Assembly (NCBI GenBank): GCA_016182845.1 | Contig: JACPFT010000001.1 | Location: forward strand, 310,001 to 374,000 | Reading direction: 5' to 3' | DNA length: 64,000 nt | Origin: Gammaproteobacteria bacterium | GTDB lineage: Bacteria; Pseudomonadota; Gammaproteobacteria; Enterobacterales; Permianibacteraceae | Shown here: piece by piece, positions 25,712 to 33,957 of the stretch | How positions within the stretch are numbered: the stretch's first letter is position 1 | How the letters are laid out: each line of letters starts with the position of its first letter | Notes under the pieces: generated by a model | What the model was told of the DNA's origin: nothing | Seen by the model: only the letters and a program-made list of their open reading frames with translations | The model's database searches: none | Position numbers and translations under genes: made by a program

Positions 25712-25968
25712 CGACTCCGACCCCTGTGATCTAGCCGCCCCCCCACTTCGTCCCTTATGGCGGGAACGCGCCTGCTGCCGACGTGCATCGGGGGGGGGGG
25801 CTCAAGGACTGTCAGAAATATTTACACTAGGCGAAAACGGTAAAAATTAAGCCTATGTATACAAAAGATATATAATTTATGGCCTGATTTTTGCCTTCAT
25901 CTGCACGCCATCTTGAACGGCTTATGGCCCTTGCGCGGGTCATGTTCAATTTTATAAGGAGAATCAAC
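25712..25968. other. Gene-free region with poly-G tract and AT-rich promoter segment
   Basis: No gene. It contains a 7-C run (25738-25744), an 11-G run (25790-25800) and, from 25805 on, an AT-rich stretch unlike the GC-rich surroundings. A perfect TATAAT at 25871-25876 could be the -10 of the PEP-CTERM gene; no good -35 is visible. AAGGAG at 25956-25961 is the ribosome-binding site of that gene. Confidence 0.5.
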
Positions 25969-26556
25969 ATGAAGAATTGGAAAACCGGACTCTTTTTTGC
26001 CTTGGCGAGCCTGTTTTTGCAGCCGGCCCAAGCCACGGTTATCGACTTCGAAGATTTCGACATTGGCGTGGCCTCCGGCACGATACCCGTACAATATGCC
26101 GGGTTCGACTGGGGAAATTTCCGCGTCATTCATGACCAGAAAAACATTGGCACCGGCTACGATAACGGCACCCTCGGCAACTACTCTGCGTTTAACTGGT
26201 ATGCTGCCGTCGGTACTGTCGAGGGCAATCTCTTCGACTTCAATGGCGCGTATTTCACCGCGGCCTGGAATAACGGCTTGCATATCCTGATCGAAGGCCT
26301 GCTGGACGGCGTCACCGTCATGTCTCAGGAAATCGTCGTGGATACCACAGGACCCACGTGGTTCAACCTGAACTTCCTCGGCATCAACGGCCTGCGCTTC
26401 TCCTCGTTCGGTGGTGTTGATATGGGGCTCGGTGGGTCCGGGACACATTTCGTCATGGATAACTTCACGATCAACCAGGTGCCGGAGCCGCTGGGCGTGG
26501 CCTTGTTCAGCCTCGGCTTGATTCCCCTGCTGCGTCGGCGGGTAGCTCGCCGTTAA
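25969..26556 (+). CDS. PEP-CTERM sorting-signal secreted protein
   Basis: 195 residues: a signal peptide (WKTGLFFALASLFLQPAQA), a beta-rich domain of unknown function, and a C-terminal PEP-CTERM tail (VPEPLGVALFSLGLIPLL followed by RRRVARR). Such proteins are cut by exosortase and usually go to the exopolysaccharide-associated cell surface. No exosortase (EpsH) is present here. AT-rich upstream DNA and lower GC than its neighbours suggest separate acquisition. The start at 25969 is fixed by AAGGAG seven bases ahead; a 26-residue extension to 25891 is rejected. Confidence 0.85.
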   Translation: MKNWKTGLFFALASLFLQPAQATVIDFEDFDIGVASGTIPVQYAGFDWGNFRVIHDQKNIGTGYDNGTLGNYSAFNWYAAVGTVEGNLFDFNGAYFTAAWNNGLHILIEGLLDGVTVMSQEIVVDTTGPTWFNLNFLGINGLRFSSFGGVDMGLGGSGTHFVMDNFTINQVPEPLGVALFSLGLIPLLRRRVARR

Positions 26557-26579
26557 CGAGACCTGGGTTCTTGCTCCCT

Positions 26580-26610
26580 GCGGCGGGTCGCTTAGGCGCC
26601 CGCCGCTTTT
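26580..26610 (+). terminator. Rho-independent terminator after PEP-CTERM gene
   Basis: The stem arms GCGGCGGG (26580-26587) and CCCGCCGC (26599-26606) are perfectly complementary around an 11-nt loop and are followed by TTTT (26607-26610). It lies 24 bp past the stop codon. Confidence 0.85.
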
Positions 26611-26757
26611 GCTTGAGCGCCATCGCATCCGCTAAGAATCTTTCCGCTGTCTGCGCGAACCTCATCTTTCTTGCTGTAACCGATGCTCGTCTAGGGCGGG
26701 TTAGAAGTCCCCGGATTTCGCTGCCGCTGCATCCGGGCTACGAACAGCCCGCCTTCT

Positions 26758-26835
26758 CTACCCCACCCGAAAATTCAGGAACTGCCAGGGATCTGTGGTA
26801 TCCAGTTTCTCGTAGAACAGGCTGCTGCGTCGGTA
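26758..26835 (-). pseudogene. 3' remnant of a second homospermidine synthase-like gene
   Basis: On the minus strand about 24 residues end in LDTTDPWQFLNFRVG and a stop, closely matching the C-terminus of the intact homospermidine synthase at 39450 (LDRTDPWQFTNFRVL), including the preceding SLF-x-E-x-LD. Nucleotide similarity is also clear. Sequence further upstream on the minus strand no longer matches and runs into repeat copy A. Confidence 0.65.
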
Positions 26836-26878
26836 TGAACCGGGCACATGGGTAACACTTTCATGCCCAGTTCGTCCA

Positions 26879-26994
26879 GGAAAAGGTTCCTGACACTGAG
26901 CGATCCCCAGGAATTTAACCCCCCCCCCCCCAAGCTTGACGGACGAGCCTGTGCAACTCCGCCAGCGCTTGTAAGAGTTGGCTTGGGCTACACC
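26879..26994. repeat. Repeat copy A (partial) with 13-C tract
   Basis: GGTTCCTGACACTGAGCGAT and the GAGCCTGTGCAACTCCGCCA segment recur in the same order and orientation at 33960-34060 (copy C), and the latter recurs inverted at 31540-31577 (copy B). Between them, copy C has ACCCTCCC while copy A has a run of 13 C (26919-26931), an apparent slippage expansion. Similarity fades after about 26994. Confidence 0.75.
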
Positions 26995-27077
26995 CGCCAA
27001 GGCCAGCTTCTCAGGGCGAACGGTTTCTTCATATTCCCGTCGTCCGAATAGCCCGCGTGACACTACCGCCCCGGCGA

Positions 27078-27091
27078 TTGATGCCGATCAA
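27078..27091. promoter_or_regulatory. Perfect FNR-type box, possibly orphaned
   Basis: TTGATGCCGATCAA is an exact match to TTGAT-N4-ATCAA. The nearest intact gene is the formate dehydrogenase catalytic subunit, 222 bp downstream, with an R-repeat fragment in between. No -10 lies at the 29.5-bp spacing seen at four other boxes, though TAGGGG (27126-27131) is one helical turn further. It may still drive the formate dehydrogenase operon or be left over from a lost gene. Confidence 0.6.
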
Positions 27092-27221
27092 GCGCAAGCG
27101 GGTTTCATCGGCGCAAATTCCACCCTAGGGGATGCGTGCTAGGTTCGGGCCCCGCTGCCAAAGCATTGCGGCGGCCAACGCCGTTCAGTTTAGGCGTTTT
27201 TCGTTGTCCCCTCACCCTTCG

Positions 27222-27254
27222 CGGGTATGACGGGCTGTTAACTGAGCGGCATTG
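27222..27254. repeat. Dispersed repeat R, partial copy 1
   Basis: This 33-bp segment (starting CGGGTATGACGGGCTG) is identical to 50229-50261 apart from one base. It is the end of the longer R repeat found in full at 50142-50261 and, inverted, at 41283-41366. Confidence 0.75.
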
Positions 27255-27312
27255 TTGCAGCGGCGATATTCGGCAGCTATAGGCTTGAAAGCAGTTCGTG
27301 AGGAAGGGCGCC

Positions 27313-29406
27313 ATGATCGAGGTCGTTCCCAGCATCTGCAGTTACTGCGGCGTCGGCTGCGGCCTGGGCTTGCGCGTGCAGGGCGACCGGATCATCGGCG
27401 TGGAGCCCCAGTCGGGGCATCCGGTCAGCCAGGGCCAGCTCTGCGCCAAGGGCTGGAGCACGAGCTTCGCGGTCGATCCGGCCCAGCGCTTGGTCCATCC
27501 CCTGATCAAGGAACGCGGCGCCTTTCGCGAGGCCGGCTGGGACGAGACCCTGGATCTTGTCGCCGAGAAGTTCCGCGAAGCCCTGGCGGACGGCGGCCCC
27601 ACGGCGGTGGGCGTGATTTCCTGCGCCCGCGCCACCAACGAGGACAATTACGCGGCCCAGAAATTCGCCCGGGCCGTGCTCAAGACCCATAACATCGATC
27701 ACTGCGCGCGCATCTGCCACAGCCCCTCGGTGGCGGGCCTGGCCCGGACCTTGGGCTCCGGCGCCATGACCAATGGCATCGTCGACATCGATCTCGCCGA
27801 CCTCATCCTCGTCATCGGCGCCGACGTCACCGAGAACCACGCCATGATCGGCGCGCGCATCCTGCGCGCCCAGGATCGGGGCGCCAAGCTCATCGTCGTC
27901 GATCCGCGCAAGACCCGCCTGGCGCGCCTGGCGGATTGGCATCTGCAACTGCGCCTGGGCACCAACATCGCCCTCATCAACGGCCTCCTGCACATCATCT
28001 TCGCCCAGGGCTGGGAAGCCCGGGACTTCCTGGACCGGCGCTGCGCCGATGCGGACGCCTTGCGCCGGCACGTGGCCGGCATCGCGCTGGACGAGGTGGT
28101 CGCGCTGACCGGCGTGCCCGAGGACCAATTGCGCGCCGTCGCTCATGCCTATAGCCATGCCAAGGCCGCCTTCCTGGCCTACGGCATGGGCATCACCCAG
28201 TTCCAGAGCGGCACGAACAATGTCATCGCCGTGTCCAACTTGGCCCTGAGCTGCGGCCAGATCGGCCGGCCGGGCACCGGCATCAACCCGCTGCGCGGCC
28301 AGAACAATGTGCAGGGCGCCTGCGACATGGGTTGCCTGCCCAATGTCTTTCCCGGCTACCAGGACGTCGCCGATCCGGCCCATGCCGCCAAGTTCACCCA
28401 GGCCTGGAACACCAGTCTGCCGACGGCGCCGGGCCTGACCTCCCTGGGCATGACCAAGGCGGCCCTGGCCGGCGACTTCCGGGCCCTGATGATCCTGGGC
28501 GAGGACCCGGTACTCACCGATCCGGACCAGAATCATGTGGCGCGCTCCCTGGCCGCCCTGGATTTCCTGGTGGTGGTGGAAACCGCCATGACCGAGACCG
28601 CCAAGCTCGCCGACGTGGTCCTGCCCGCCGCCGCCTTCGCCGAGAAGGACGGGAGCTTCACCAATTGCGAGCGACGCGTGCAGCGGGTGCGCCGCGCCGT
28701 GCCGCCGCCCGGCGAGGCCAGGACCGATTGGCAGATCCTGGGCGCGCTGGCCCAGCGCCTGGGCCAGCCGGGGCTGCGCTGGCCGGATGCCGAGGCCATC
28801 TTCGACGAAATGGTCGGCTTGAGCCCGATGTTCTCGGCCATGAGTTACGCGAAACTGGACCGTCATCACGGCCTGCAATGGCCCTGCGACGGGGAACACC
28901 CGGAGGGCTCGCCGCTCCTGCACGCCGAGCGCTTTCCCCTGGGCAAAGCCCGGCTGCTGCCGGTGTCCCAGGTGGCGCCGGCGGAAGTGCCCGATGCCGA
29001 TTACCCCTTCGCCTTCACGACCCACCGCCTGCATTTCCACTACGGCTGCGGCTCCATGACCCGGCGCTCGCCGCTGTTGGAGCGCGAGACCCCGACCGGC
29101 CTGTTGTTCATGCACCCGGACGATGGCCGGGGCATGGGACTGCGCGAAGGGCAGGGCGTTCGCGTCAGTTCGCGCCGGGGCGTCCTGGAAACGCGGGTGC
29201 ATCTGACCGACGACGTGCCGGCGGGGACGGTGGCCATGCCCTATCACTTCAAGGAGGCGCCCTGTAACCGCCTGACCAATGACGCCCAGGACCCGAGCAC
29301 CAAGATGCCCGAGCTGAAGGCCTGCGCCGTGGCGGTGACCGCCCTGCCGCCCGGCCAGGCGCCGCGCCGCCTCGAATTCGACGAGCCCGCCCATGAACGC
29401 CTATGA
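27313..29406 (+). CDS. Molybdopterin oxidoreductase, formate dehydrogenase-like catalytic subunit
   Basis: 697 residues. N-terminal [4Fe-4S] motif with Cys9, Cys12, Cys16 and Cys44 (SICSYCGVGC ... LCAKGW), the three molybdopterin domains, and an active-site CysHis pair at 135-136 (CARICHSPSVAGL). That pair aligns with the Sec/Cys-His of formate dehydrogenases, so this is a cysteine form. C-terminal dinucleotide-binding domain (THRLHFHYGCGSMTRRS; AMPYHFKEAPCNRLT). There is no Tat signal, so it is cytoplasmic. I use ATG 27313 with AGGAAG ahead of it. It overlaps the next gene by 14 bp. With the two following subunits it would form a soluble enzyme passing electrons from formate to NAD(P) or the reverse. 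Substrate assignment is by family only. Confidence 0.87.
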   Translation: MIEVVPSICSYCGVGCGLGLRVQGDRIIGVEPQSGHPVSQGQLCAKGWSTSFAVDPAQRLVHPLIKERGAFREAGWDETLDLVAEKFREALADGGPTAVGVISCARATNEDNYAAQKFARAVLKTHNIDHCARICHSPSVAGLARTLGSGAMTNGIVDIDLADLILVIGADVTENHAMIGARILRAQDRGAKLIVVDPRKTRLARLADWHLQLRLGTNIALINGLLHIIFAQGWEARDFLDRRCADADALRRHVAGIALDEVVALTGVPEDQLRAVAHAYSHAKAAFLAYGMGITQFQSGTNNVIAVSNLALSCGQIGRPGTGINPLRGQNNVQGACDMGCLPNVFPGYQDVADPAHAAKFTQAWNTSLPTAPGLTSLGMTKAALAGDFRALMILGEDPVLTDPDQNHVARSLAALDFLVVVETAMTETAKLADVVLPAAAFAEKDGSFTNCERRVQRVRRAVPPPGEARTDWQILGALAQRLGQPGLRWPDAEAIFDEMVGLSPMFSAMSYAKLDRHHGLQWPCDGEHPEGSPLLHAERFPLGKARLLPVSQVAPAEVPDADYPFAFTTHRLHFHYGCGSMTRRSPLLERETPTGLLFMHPDDGRGMGLREGQGVRVSSRRGVLETRVHLTDDVPAGTVAMPYHFKEAPCNRLTNDAQDPSTKMPELKACAVAVTALPPGQAPRRLEFDEPAHERL

Positions 29407-30397
29407 GCTGAACAGCGTGGAAGCCCTGCGTGCCCATCTGGCGGCGGACCGGCGGCTGTACGAGCCGCGCCCGGACGGACAAGGCGGGCTGCACTGGCAG
29501 ACCGTCGCCGCCGACGATGCCCAGGCTTTCGAACCCGGCCTCGAGCCGCCGCCTTTCTCGGCCAAGGCCTTCTTCTTCCCGGAGCGCGAGGCGATGTTCC
29601 GCTTCGAGCGGGGCCGCTTCGTCGCCGTGGAACCGGAGCCGGAAGCCTTCACACTCTTCGGTCTGCGCGCCTGCGACTTGACCGCCATCGCCTACCAGGA
29701 CCGGTTTTTCGCCCGGGATGGGCACTACCAGGCGCGCCGCGAGGCTGCCCTCCTGGTGGGCATGGACTGCGCGGCGAGCTGTACCGGCGGCTTCTGTGCC
29801 GCCCTGGGCAGCGGTCCGGCGGTGGGCGACGGACTGGCCGACCTGGTGCTGATCCCGGGCGCCTCCTGGCGGCTCTTGGTCAATACCGCCGCCGGGCGGG
29901 CCGCCGTGAGCGGCCTGGATCTGAAGCCGGCGCCCAGGGACTGGACCCGGGCGCGGGAGCAGACGCGCCAGCAAGCGGCGGCGGAGCAGGGCGACGCGGC
30001 TCCGCTCCTGGCCGGGATCGCCGCCCTCAACGCCGGCCGAGTGCCTCCGCAAACCTGGGAGGCACTCGGCCCCCGCTGCCTGGGCTGCTCGGGCTGCACC
30101 AGCGTCTGCCCGACCTGTTCCTGTTTCGCGCCCCTGGACCTGCCGACGGACGGCGGCCTGCGACGCGAGCGGGTCTGGGACTCCTGCCTCTACGAGGGCT
30201 TCCAGAAGGAGGCCAGCGGCCACAATGGCAGCCCTAGCCCCGGCGACCGGGTACGCCGCTACTGGTTCCACAAGTTCGGCGACGGCTTCAAGCGCGAATT
30301 CGGCCGCTACGGCTGCGTCGGTTGCGGTCGCTGCGACCGGGTCTGCCCGGGCGGCATAGGCGCGCGGGTCGTGCTCAAACGTTTGGGGGGAGCATGA
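29393..30397 (+). CDS. 4Fe-4S dicluster electron-transfer subunit (sulfhydrogenase beta-like)
   Basis: 334 residues. The C-terminal half carries two ferredoxin-type motifs, CLGCSGCTSVCPTC (about residues 228-241) and CVGCGRCDRVCPGG (about 309-322). The N-terminal half resembles the beta subunit of cytoplasmic NiFe sulfhydrogenase (FFFPEREAMFRF ... FGLRACDLTAIAYQDRFF). It sits between the catalytic and flavin subunits, overlapping the latter by four bases, and should conduct electrons between them. Confidence 0.85.
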   Translation: MNAYELNSVEALRAHLAADRRLYEPRPDGQGGLHWQTVAADDAQAFEPGLEPPPFSAKAFFFPEREAMFRFERGRFVAVEPEPEAFTLFGLRACDLTAIAYQDRFFARDGHYQARREAALLVGMDCAASCTGGFCAALGSGPAVGDGLADLVLIPGASWRLLVNTAAGRAAVSGLDLKPAPRDWTRAREQTRQQAAAEQGDAAPLLAGIAALNAGRVPPQTWEALGPRCLGCSGCTSVCPTCSCFAPLDLPTDGGLRRERVWDSCLYEGFQKEASGHNGSPSPGDRVRRYWFHKFGDGFKREFGRYGCVGCGRCDRVCPGGIGARVVLKRLGGA

Positions 30398-31251
30398 ACG
30401 CCCTGGCCCTGTCGGTGCTGCCGCGCCCCATGCGCCTGCTGCAGCGCTACGACGACGGCGAGGACGCCCGGCATTTTACCTTCCAGCTGGAGGATATCCG
30501 CGCGGAGGACGCGGGCATGATGCCCGGCCAATTCTTCATGCTGGTCCTCCCGGGCTGCGGCGAGGCGCCCTTCACCTATGTCAGCCGGCCCGATGACCAA
30601 GGCCGCTTCTCGGCCCTGATCCGGCGCATGGGCAAGCTCACCGAGGCGCTGTTTGAACTCCAGCCGGGCGAGGTCCTGGGCTATCGCGGCCCCTTCGGCC
30701 AAGGCTGGCCGCGCTTCTATGGCAAGCAGCGCATCCTGGCCGTGGCCGGCGGCTGCGGTCTGGCCCCGCTTGCTGGCTTCATCGAGGACGTGGCGAGGAC
30801 GCGTTCAGGCACGCACCTGCAAGTCATCTACGGCGCCCGCCACGTCGGCGCGCGGGTCTTGAGCCGGGAGCGGGCGCGCTGGAGCGGTGCCCTGCCGCTC
30901 ATCGAGACCCTGGACCAGGCCGGTCCGGGCCATCGCCAGGGCACGCCCCTGGCCCATTTTGACACCGTCTTCGGCCAGGCCCCGCCCGATGCCGTGCTCT
31001 GCTGCGGACCGGAGGTCCTCATGGAGGCGGCGGCCAGGGAATGCCTGGGACGCGGACTGCGTGCCGACCAGATCTGGCTCAGCGTCGAGCGGCGCATGCA
31101 CTGCGGCGTCGGGCTCTGCGGCCACTGTTATGTCGGCGACAGCTATGCCTGCCGGGACGGCCCGACCTACCGCTACGACCGCTACCGGGAACTACTGCGG
31201 CGCAGCGGCTGCGCGAGGGAGCTCGATAGGGGTGAACTGCGCCACTGCTGA
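30394..31251 (+). CDS. FAD/NAD(P)-binding subunit (sulfhydrogenase gamma-like)
   Basis: 285 residues, ferredoxin-NADP reductase fold: FAD-binding barrel (FTYVSRPDDQGRFSALIRRMG, GYRGPFGQGW), NAD-binding domain (ILAVAGGCGLAPLAGFIED; VLCCGPEVLMEAAA) and a C-terminal PyrK-type [2Fe-2S] motif (RRMHCGVGLCGHCYVGDSYACRDG). It provides the NAD(P)H site of the formate dehydrogenase-like complex. The start is ATG 30394, which overlaps the stop of the preceding gene. Confidence 0.88.
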   Translation: MNALALSVLPRPMRLLQRYDDGEDARHFTFQLEDIRAEDAGMMPGQFFMLVLPGCGEAPFTYVSRPDDQGRFSALIRRMGKLTEALFELQPGEVLGYRGPFGQGWPRFYGKQRILAVAGGCGLAPLAGFIEDVARTRSGTHLQVIYGARHVGARVLSRERARWSGALPLIETLDQAGPGHRQGTPLAHFDTVFGQAPPDAVLCCGPEVLMEAAARECLGRGLRADQIWLSVERRMHCGVGLCGHCYVGDSYACRDGPTYRYDRYRELLRRSGCARELDRGELRHC

Positions 31252-31319
31252 ACGAGCCGGGCCGCTGCGCCCGCTGGGGAGGTCGACTAGAGGTTTATCA
31301 GAGTCGTTGGAGATCGTCG

Positions 31320-31580
31320 GCGCCTCGAAGTCTTGGTTGTTGTTGGCGCCCTGCGCGCTGTTCGCACTCTGGTTGACGGGGGACGGGGAAAGTCGGCGAG
31401 CTGGCACAGGCACACTAGCAATATCAGGCCAACGGCGCCAAAAACCGGCAGGTCCTATCGACGGCATTCATTGGCTGGCAGGTCCTGCTTAGGGGAAGTC
31501 TGCCAGACAGCCCAAGCGAACTCTCACGAGTGCTGGCGGAGTTGCACAGGCTGGTCCGCCAAGCTGGGAGGGTAAAATTA
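31320..31580 (+). repeat. Inverted-repeat copy B flanking the lipoprotein pair
   Basis: About 250 bp that match, reversed, copy C at 33990-34205. Shared landmarks include AAGTCTTGGTTGTTGTTGGC, GGTTGACGGGGGACGGGGAA, AGGTCCTGCTTAGGGGAAGT and AGCTGGGAGGGTAAAATT. Copy B has an extra segment of about 45 bp (31401-31445) that is missing in C. Short open frames exist (for example 31333-31575), but I recognise no transposase. The repeat itself looks like a degenerate mobile-element end. Confidence 0.75.
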
Positions 31581-31835
31581 GGCGGAAACGGGCGGGCAGG
31601 GACATTGGCGGGCCGAAGCGGAAACCTGGCACAGCTTTGCGAAAACGGCGCGGGCTTGTCTTAACGGGACACAGTCTCCCCTGAGAACGGCTAGGGGCGA
31701 GATGGGAACCTGTCCTGCCGGGGTGCCACCGAGGTCGCTACAAAGCGATACAAAGATCCGCTTGCCAGCGGGGGGGGGGGGGGTAGATTTCGCGCGCCAG
31801 GAATCGCCTGGAATCCAACATGACAGGACTATTCA
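31581..31835. other. Gene-free leader with 14-G tract before the first lipoprotein gene
   Basis: No gene. A run of 14 G lies at 31770-31783, inside CCAGC-G-run-TAGATTT, which looks like an expanded version of the CCAAGCTGGGAGGGTAAAATT end of copy B. It is 53 bp upstream of the ATG at 31836. If it lies in the promoter or leader, slippage could change expression. Confidence 0.45.
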
Positions 31836-32627
31836 ATGAACAAGAGGATGGACCACTCGATGTCCCCGCGCGGCAAACGGATGAAGTCGGTTCTCGTAGC
31901 CGCCACAGCTGCAGTTGCGGGGCTAGCGGCGGCGGGGTGTCGCTCTTCCGCTCCGACGACATTTGTCGGGGCTAACGGTGAAATTTATGTGTATTTCTGC
32001 GACAGCAAGTCTGAAACAAATCTTACCCTTGGATTCCCCCAGACGTCAGTTAGTCATAAAGAAATTTTGGAATGCAAATGGGTGAAACAAGCCGCGCCGG
32101 CGGGCGGGCTTTCCAATTCAATCAACATGGGGACCTATTATTTTCAGTCTCCTGTGCTCGGTCGGATAGGCGGTGTTGGTCACGGTTTTGATATCGCTCA
32201 ACTGGTGATCTCGAAGGGTATGTTCAAGCCTGCCAATGCCACTGGGCGCGGTTTGTATGTCAAACTTGGCGGCACTAACATCGCGTACAAGGACGAACGA
32301 GGCTCAGGTAAGGCCAGGGTCTATCACGATAGCCAGTTCCATACGGAAATCCCCTTCGAATACGTCATCAGCAACGGTGAGTTGACAGTGGAAAATTCCG
32401 CATGGGTCACGACGCAAGTGGTCATGGCGATGGATACGACCAAACAGGCGAGGCTCGAGATCAATATACCCCGGTTGAAGGCTATGATTCCCGATTATCG
32501 CGCCGGCCAACTAGTCAATGCGACAATTGCCTTGGGCGAGAGCGGCAACGCCCTCTTGGCCTCGTCCGACGTGGACGTCATCGAGGCTGCGCCGAACTGC
32601 GGCGAATACCGCTGCGAGGTCCGCTAA
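31836..32627 (+). CDS. Lipoprotein of unknown function
   Basis: 263 residues. A basic N-terminus and a hydrophobic stretch end in a lipobox (VAGLAAAGC, Cys at about residue 35); ATG 31881 (MKSVLV) would give a more usual signal length. The mature part has FVGANGEIYVYFCD, several Asn/Gly-rich segments and a C-terminal NCGEYRCEV. I recognise no family. Base composition is less GC-rich than its neighbours. It lies between inverted repeats together with the next gene and is followed by a strong terminator. Confidence 0.7.
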   Translation: MNKRMDHSMSPRGKRMKSVLVAATAAVAGLAAAGCRSSAPTTFVGANGEIYVYFCDSKSETNLTLGFPQTSVSHKEILECKWVKQAAPAGGLSNSINMGTYYFQSPVLGRIGGVGHGFDIAQLVISKGMFKPANATGRGLYVKLGGTNIAYKDERGSGKARVYHDSQFHTEIPFEYVISNGELTVENSAWVTTQVVMAMDTTKQARLEINIPRLKAMIPDYRAGQLVNATIALGESGNALLASSDVDVIEAAPNCGEYRCEVR

Positions 32628-32640
32628 CGGCGCGTCGAAC

Positions 32641-32670
32641 AAGCGGAGGCCGTGCGGCCTCCGCTTTCTT
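32641..32670 (+). terminator. Rho-independent terminator between the two lipoprotein genes
   Basis: AAGCGGAGGCC (32641-32651) and GGCCTCCGCTT (32656-32666) pair perfectly around a four-base loop, with a T-rich tail (TTTCTT and beyond). It separates the two lipoprotein genes, so the second needs its own start or read-through. Confidence 0.85.
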
Positions 32671-32691
32671 TACTTTAATGAGGCAAGAACG

Positions 32692-33843
32692 ATGATGGGC
32701 AATGGATTGGAAAGGATCGGGCGCCGCCTCGGGCCGGGCCTGTGGCTGGCGGCGGCTATCGGATTGAGTGCCTGCGCCGGCATACGGGGGACTCCTGGTC
32801 ATAGCCCGTCCTGGGACCGGAGCCGGTTGGGCACGCCGGGCGGGCATTACGTCAATATCGCCGATTCCCTGCTGGGGCGCTCCGTTGTGAGCGGTTCCGA
32901 TTGGCATTGCGAGCCTCGCTGCGAGGCCAGGGCCTTCGGCAGGCTGCGCTTCCGGGAACTGCCGGCGGCGCAAGCGGGACGCTACCGCCTGGTCCTGCAC
33001 GTGGAATCGGGTATGGAAGCCGAGTTGGGCGGTGATTTCCCCCGCCTCGCCGCCGCCCTCTGGGCCGAGTGGGAGCGGGCTATGGCCCTGTTCTACCCGG
33101 CGGCGCCGGTCGCCGAGTTCCATTTCTATGTCGTGGACGAGGCGGCTTCACTCGCGATCGAGAGCGAGGAGCCGGTGGGAGGCGCAGTCAAGCTTCGCTT
33201 CCTGCTGCCGGTGGAGCGGCAAGGAGCTGCCTTGGCCCGGTACGCCGAGAGCCTAGTCAAGCTCCGCGCAAGAGGTGTCGCCGAGGCCGAGCGCGTGCTG
33301 CTCGGAGTGCGCCGACTTTCTGAGCTGAGTGTGGCCTTCGACGCCCTGGCTCACGAATGGAACCACATCAACCGGCGTTGGCCGGAACCGCCGCGCTTCG
33401 CCGAACAGGAGGCCGCCCGGAGCTTCGTTTTCCGGGACGAGGTTCTGGCCCATACCTTGGGGATGTGGATGCGGGGGCGCTTACAAGCCTACCCTGCGAA
33501 GGAGCGCGATCCGCTCTTCGCCGAGCTGAAGCTGCAGCCTTTCGAGTTCTCCTTTCGGGTCGCCGGCGAGGACGAGCCATTCTTCCGGCGCTATCCCCAG
33601 GACTTCCTGAAGATTTTTGCCCGAACCTACGGCGCGGACAGTGAGGACGTCAGCATCCGGGTTGGTAGCCAATACCTGGCCCAGCTGAACGTCGCCAATT
33701 GCCTGGACCGGCGCATCTTCAAGAACGACGCCGACCAGCTGGAAAGGGTGCAGCGTCTCATCCAGGCGATGATCCGCGACCAACCGGATATGCTGCAGGG
33801 CTATTTCGCACCGGCCGGCATCTGCCAACCGCCCGCGCCGTGA
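32692..33843 (+). CDS. Lipoprotein with HExxH metallopeptidase-like motif
   Basis: 383 residues from ATG 32692 (or 32695). A signal with lipobox (LAAAIGLSAC, Cys about residue 27) is followed by a long soluble domain. LAHEWNHINRR contains HEWNH, a fit to the zinc HExxH motif, with a possible third ligand at EVLAHTLGMWMRG about 40 residues later. I recognise no named family. It may be an outer-membrane-attached protease or a structural relative. Same strand as the preceding lipoprotein; both lie between repeat copies B and C. Confidence 0.7.
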   Translation: MMGNGLERIGRRLGPGLWLAAAIGLSACAGIRGTPGHSPSWDRSRLGTPGGHYVNIADSLLGRSVVSGSDWHCEPRCEARAFGRLRFRELPAAQAGRYRLVLHVESGMEAELGGDFPRLAAALWAEWERAMALFYPAAPVAEFHFYVVDEAASLAIESEEPVGGAVKLRFLLPVERQGAALARYAESLVKLRARGVAEAERVLLGVRRLSELSVAFDALAHEWNHINRRWPEPPRFAEQEAARSFVFRDEVLAHTLGMWMRGRLQAYPAKERDPLFAELKLQPFEFSFRVAGEDEPFFRRYPQDFLKIFARTYGADSEDVSIRVGSQYLAQLNVANCLDRRIFKNDADQLERVQRLIQAMIRDQPDMLQGYFAPAGICQPPAP

Positions 33844-33957
33844 TAAGCCGGTAGGGCCTTACCGGCGAGCGCCGATGAGATCGGGGCCGCGCTGGTTTCG
33901 TCGGCCGCCGGTGCTCGGCGGCAGAGGGCGCTACGAAAATGCCGCCAGGTTCATGTT

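Larger units (their letters stand above)
26611..27312. other. Gene-free decayed region before formate dehydrogenase genes
   Basis: About 700 bp without an intact gene. It holds a homospermidine synthase 3' remnant (26758-26835), repeat copy A with a 13-C tract (26879-26994), a perfect FNR box (27078-27091) and a short copy of the dispersed R repeat (27222-27254). All are listed separately. Confidence 0.6.
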
